Assembly (NCBI GenBank): GCA_025463965.1
Contig: JAODBN010000241.1
Span: forward strand, 1-6,730
DNA: 6,730 bases
Source of the DNA: Acidimicrobiaceae bacterium
GTDB taxonomy: Bacteria; Actinomycetota; Acidimicrobiia; Acidimicrobiales; Bog-793
Direction of reading: 5' to 3'
Part shown: piece by piece, positions 5,278-6,730 of the stretch
How positions within the stretch are numbered: the first letter of the stretch is position 1
How the letters are laid out: each line of letters begins with the position of its first letter
Position numbers and translations under genes: made by a program
The notes under the pieces: generated by a model
What the model saw: the letters and a program-made list of their open reading frames with translations, nothing else
What the model was told of the DNA's origin: nothing
The model's database searches: none

Positions 5278-5907
5278 GTGACCACCGTGTCCCCGACCAA
5301 CGCTCCGCAGCGAGCGTCAGCGCGAGAGCGGCTCCTTGCCGCCGCCAACGAGCTCTTCTACGCCGAGGGAGTCCAGACCGTCGGGGTCGACCGAATCGTC
5401 GAGCGCGCCGGTGTCGCGAAGGCTTCGCTCTACAACCTCTTCGGCAGCAAGGAAGAGCTCGTTGCCGCTTACCTGGCCTCGCGACACGACCGGACGACCA
5501 ACGGACTCACCGCGGCGGTCGCTAGGGTCGAGGATCCGCGCGAGAAAATTCTCGCGGTCTTCGACGCGCAAGCCCACCAGTACGAGCGCCCGGACTTCAA
5601 CGGTTGCGCGTTCATCGCGGCCTCCACCGAAGCTCCCGCACGTGGTCTCGTTCAACAAGCCGCCGACCGGTTCAGGACCTCGGTCCGGGCCATGCTCACC
5701 GATCTCGCCGAGCAAGCGGGAGCCCGCGATCCGGTGAGCCTCGGGCGCCAGCTCCACCTGATCTACGACGGCGCCGGGCTCGCCGGGCGCATGGACCACC
5801 ACGATCCCGCAATCGCCCCTTCCGCGCGCGACGCCGTTCAGGCGCTGCTCAAAGCGGCGCTTCCCCCACCCGATCGGAAGGGGAAGGGCCGCCCGGCCCG
5901 CCCATGA
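5278..5907 (+). CDS. TetR-family regulator, LmrA/YxaF-like
   Basis: The protein has 209 residues and starts at GTG behind a strong AAGGAGG. The DNA-binding domain is at residues 15-62: helix 1 (ARERLLAAANELFYAEG) and the helix-turn-helix AGVAKASLYNLFGSKEEL (44-61). The C-terminal domain carries the block PDFNGCAFIAASTEAP (105-120), which matches the F-x-GC-F...E signature of LmrA/YxaF-type regulators. Cys110, in that block, is the only cysteine. B. subtilis LmrA and YxaF are repressors released by flavonoids; whether this ligand class applies here is unknown. The palindrome before the gene and the similar site before the reductase gene point to autoregulation and control of that gene. The tautomerase gene begins 79 bases downstream on the same strand and may be co-transcribed. 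The last residues (KGKGRPARP) form a basic tail. Family call firm, regulon inferred. Confidence 0.92.
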   Translation: MTTVSPTNAPQRASARERLLAAANELFYAEGVQTVGVDRIVERAGVAKASLYNLFGSKEELVAAYLASRHDRTTNGLTAAVARVEDPREKILAVFDAQAHQYERPDFNGCAFIAASTEAPARGLVQQAADRFRTSVRAMLTDLAEQAGARDPVSLGRQLHLIYDGAGLAGRMDHHDPAIAPSARDAVQALLKAALPPPDRKGKGRPARP

Positions 5908-5914
5908 CGTCGGT

Positions 5915-5935
5915 CGATGCTCCTCAGGGGAATCG
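5915..5935 (+). other. Imperfect hairpin between tetR and the tautomerase gene
   Basis: CGAT (5915-5918) pairs with ATCG (5932-5935). Inside it, after one mismatch, CTCC pairs with GGGG (one G-U pair) around a 3-base loop. No T-run follows. It may attenuate transcription or tune mRNA stability between the two genes, or mean nothing. Confidence 0.25.
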
Positions 5936-5986
5936 CCAGGCGCCGCCGTGCCCGAAATCTCAAAAAGAGCCAAAGGAGCACCGAGC

Positions 5987-6421
5987 ATGCCAATGATCGA
6001 TGTCTATGCCGCTGCCGGGACCTTCGCCGACAAACACACGCTTGCAGCGGAGCTCGCTCGCGCCCTGATGACGATCGAGCAGGTGCCGGACATTCCAATG
6101 TTTCGGCGGAACACGGCGGCCTTCGTCCATGAGCTGCCAAGCGATGCCATCTCAAACGTCGACGGGGAATCCACGTACGTCCGCATCCAGGTTCTGACCA
6201 ACGCGGCCGCACTGGACCGTGCCAAACAACTCGCAGTCGTAGAGCGGTTCACCGCGCTCGTCGTCGAGGCGGCCGGCGACCAAACCCTCCGAGATCGAAC
6301 CTGGGTGCTCCTCACCGAGGCTCCCGACGGTGGCTGGGGACTCGCCGGACACGCGCACACCAACGCGGAGCTTGTGGATGCAGCGCGGGCCCAAATCGCC
6401 GAGTTGAAGGCAGCTCAATAG
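5987..6421 (+). CDS. Tautomerase-superfamily protein (4-oxalocrotonate tautomerase-like)
   Basis: I chose ATG 5987 because AAAGGAG (5972-5978) is eight bases upstream and because it gives MPMIDVY. Loss of Met exposes an N-terminal proline, the catalytic base of this superfamily. The frame also opens at a GTG 39 bases earlier, which would bury that proline and lacks a ribosome-binding site. The 144-residue product is about twice the size of the minimal 4-oxalocrotonate tautomerase subunit and may be a fused double beta-alpha-beta unit. Near the end, TWVLLTEAPDGGWGLAGHAHTN (about 105-126) has the WVLLTE strand and GGWG turn of annotated tautomerase-family proteins. Such enzymes interconvert enol and keto forms in aromatic or halogenated compound breakdown. 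It follows the TetR gene and could act on the same compound as the reductase. Substrate unknown. Confidence 0.82.
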   Translation: MPMIDVYAAAGTFADKHTLAAELARALMTIEQVPDIPMFRRNTAAFVHELPSDAISNVDGESTYVRIQVLTNAAALDRAKQLAVVERFTALVVEAAGDQTLRDRTWVLLTEAPDGGWGLAGHAHTNAELVDAARAQIAELKAAQ

Positions 6422-6426
6422 GGCAT

Positions 6427-6458
6427 CTCCGAGACTGAGCCAGGTCGGGCTCCCGGAG
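6427..6458 (+). terminator. Two-part hairpin after the tautomerase gene, possible terminator
   Basis: The outer pair CTCCG (6427-6431) with CGGAG (6454-6458) encloses GAGCC (6437-6441), a 6-base loop and GGCTC (6448-6452). It starts 5 bases after the stop codon. There is no U-tract. Its place between the tautomerase and the hydrolase suggests a boundary between two transcription units. Confidence 0.4.
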
Positions 6459-6501
6459 GATCTCAAACCATCACCGGAGGTGCTTGCGGTAGCCTCCGCG
6501 G

Positions 6502-6730
6502 GTGGGCGACCTCGACCGGTTCAACGTAACGGTGTCAGGCCGGCCCGACGGACAGCCGATGGTGTTCGCACACGGTTTCGGCTGCGACAAGCGTATGTGG
6601 CGTCGTGTGGCGCCACGGTTCGAGGACGAATTTCGGGTTGTGCTGTTCGACCACGTGGGCGCAGGTGGCTCCGATCTGAACGCCTACGACTCCGATCGCT
6701 ACGACTCGCTCGGTGCGTATGCAGAGGATG
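6502..6730 (+). CDS. RsbQ-like alpha/beta hydrolase, N-terminal part (runs off the window)
   Basis: Seventy-six codons are visible from GTG 6502; an in-frame TAG at 6490-6492 rules out an earlier start. The sequence follows Bacillus subtilis RsbQ closely from memory. FAHGFGCDKRMW (about residues 22-33) holds the oxyanion loop HGFGCD, and FDHVGAGGSDLNAYDSDRYD (49-68) follows the next strand. The nucleophile elbow and the rest of the Ser-Asp-His triad lie beyond the edge. RsbQ is the small hydrolase that, with the PAS-PP2C phosphatase RsbP, activates sigma-B on energy stress; it is also related to plant KAI2/D14 receptors. A typical ribosome-binding site is missing next to GTG: the nearest good one (GGAGG, 6476-6480) is 21 bases upstream. 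The start is therefore uncertain. A regulator partner gene may lie downstream. Confidence 0.85.
   Translation, partial: MGDLDRFNVTVSGRPDGQPMVFAHGFGCDKRMWRRVAPRFEDEFRVVLFDHVGAGGSDLNAYDSDRYDSLGAYAED

Noticed and set aside
5948..5986. GTG start 39 bases upstream for the tautomerase
   Set aside because: No ribosome-binding site, and it would bury the catalytic N-terminal proline.
5838..6212. Minus-strand frame over the tetR-tautomerase junction
   Set aside because: Arginine-rich shadow overlapping two well-supported genes.
1..6730. CRISPR arrays, tRNA or rRNA genes, insertion sequences, prophage or anti-phage genes
   Set aside because: No regularly spaced repeats, RNA-gene signatures, transposase or phage-type proteins were seen on either strand.

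Overview
The window is GC-rich (strong G/C preference at third codon positions, several GTG starts, short intergenic gaps). Its proteins resemble those of high-GC Actinobacteria (Actinomycetota), probably a soil or environmental type. I cannot name a genus from sequence alone. No RNA gene, insertion sequence, CRISPR array or phage gene is visible.

Layout, left to right. (1) Positions 1-208, minus strand: the N-terminal third of a TetR-family repressor. It is divergent from a NepI-like MFS exporter (268-1488, plus), and a perfect 7-bp inverted repeat lies between them. (2) Positions 1661-3638, minus strand: a two-gene operon in which a DHA2-like MFS exporter is followed, one base after its stop codon, by a UspA-type universal stress protein. 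It faces the first exporter tail to tail. (3) Positions 3639-4305: a gene-poor stretch of about 670 bases. It holds a probable long structured leader and promoter for the exporter-stress protein operon, a short coding-like remnant, a 12-bp direct repeat, and the promoter/operator of the next gene. (4) Positions 4306-6421, plus strand: a short-chain dehydrogenase/reductase, an LmrA/YxaF-like TetR regulator and a tautomerase-superfamily protein. (5) From 6502 to the window edge, plus strand: the N-terminus of an RsbQ-like alpha/beta hydrolase.

The genes read as an accessory stress and detoxification neighbourhood. There are two exporters (one with its own divergent TetR, one tied to a stress protein), a reductase-regulator-tautomerase group, and a hydrolase whose Bacillus relative activates the energy-stress branch of the sigma-B pathway. 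The promoters of the reductase and of the second TetR gene both carry a GACC(T/G)GTCT core overlapping or just after the predicted -10, so that TetR probably controls itself, the reductase and, by read-through, the tautomerase. Substrates of the exporters and enzymes cannot be read from the sequence. I see no clearly new multi-gene system. The least explained parts are the structured leader (3681-3884), the remnants at about 4011-4199 and 5095-5265, and the tight exporter-stress protein coupling.
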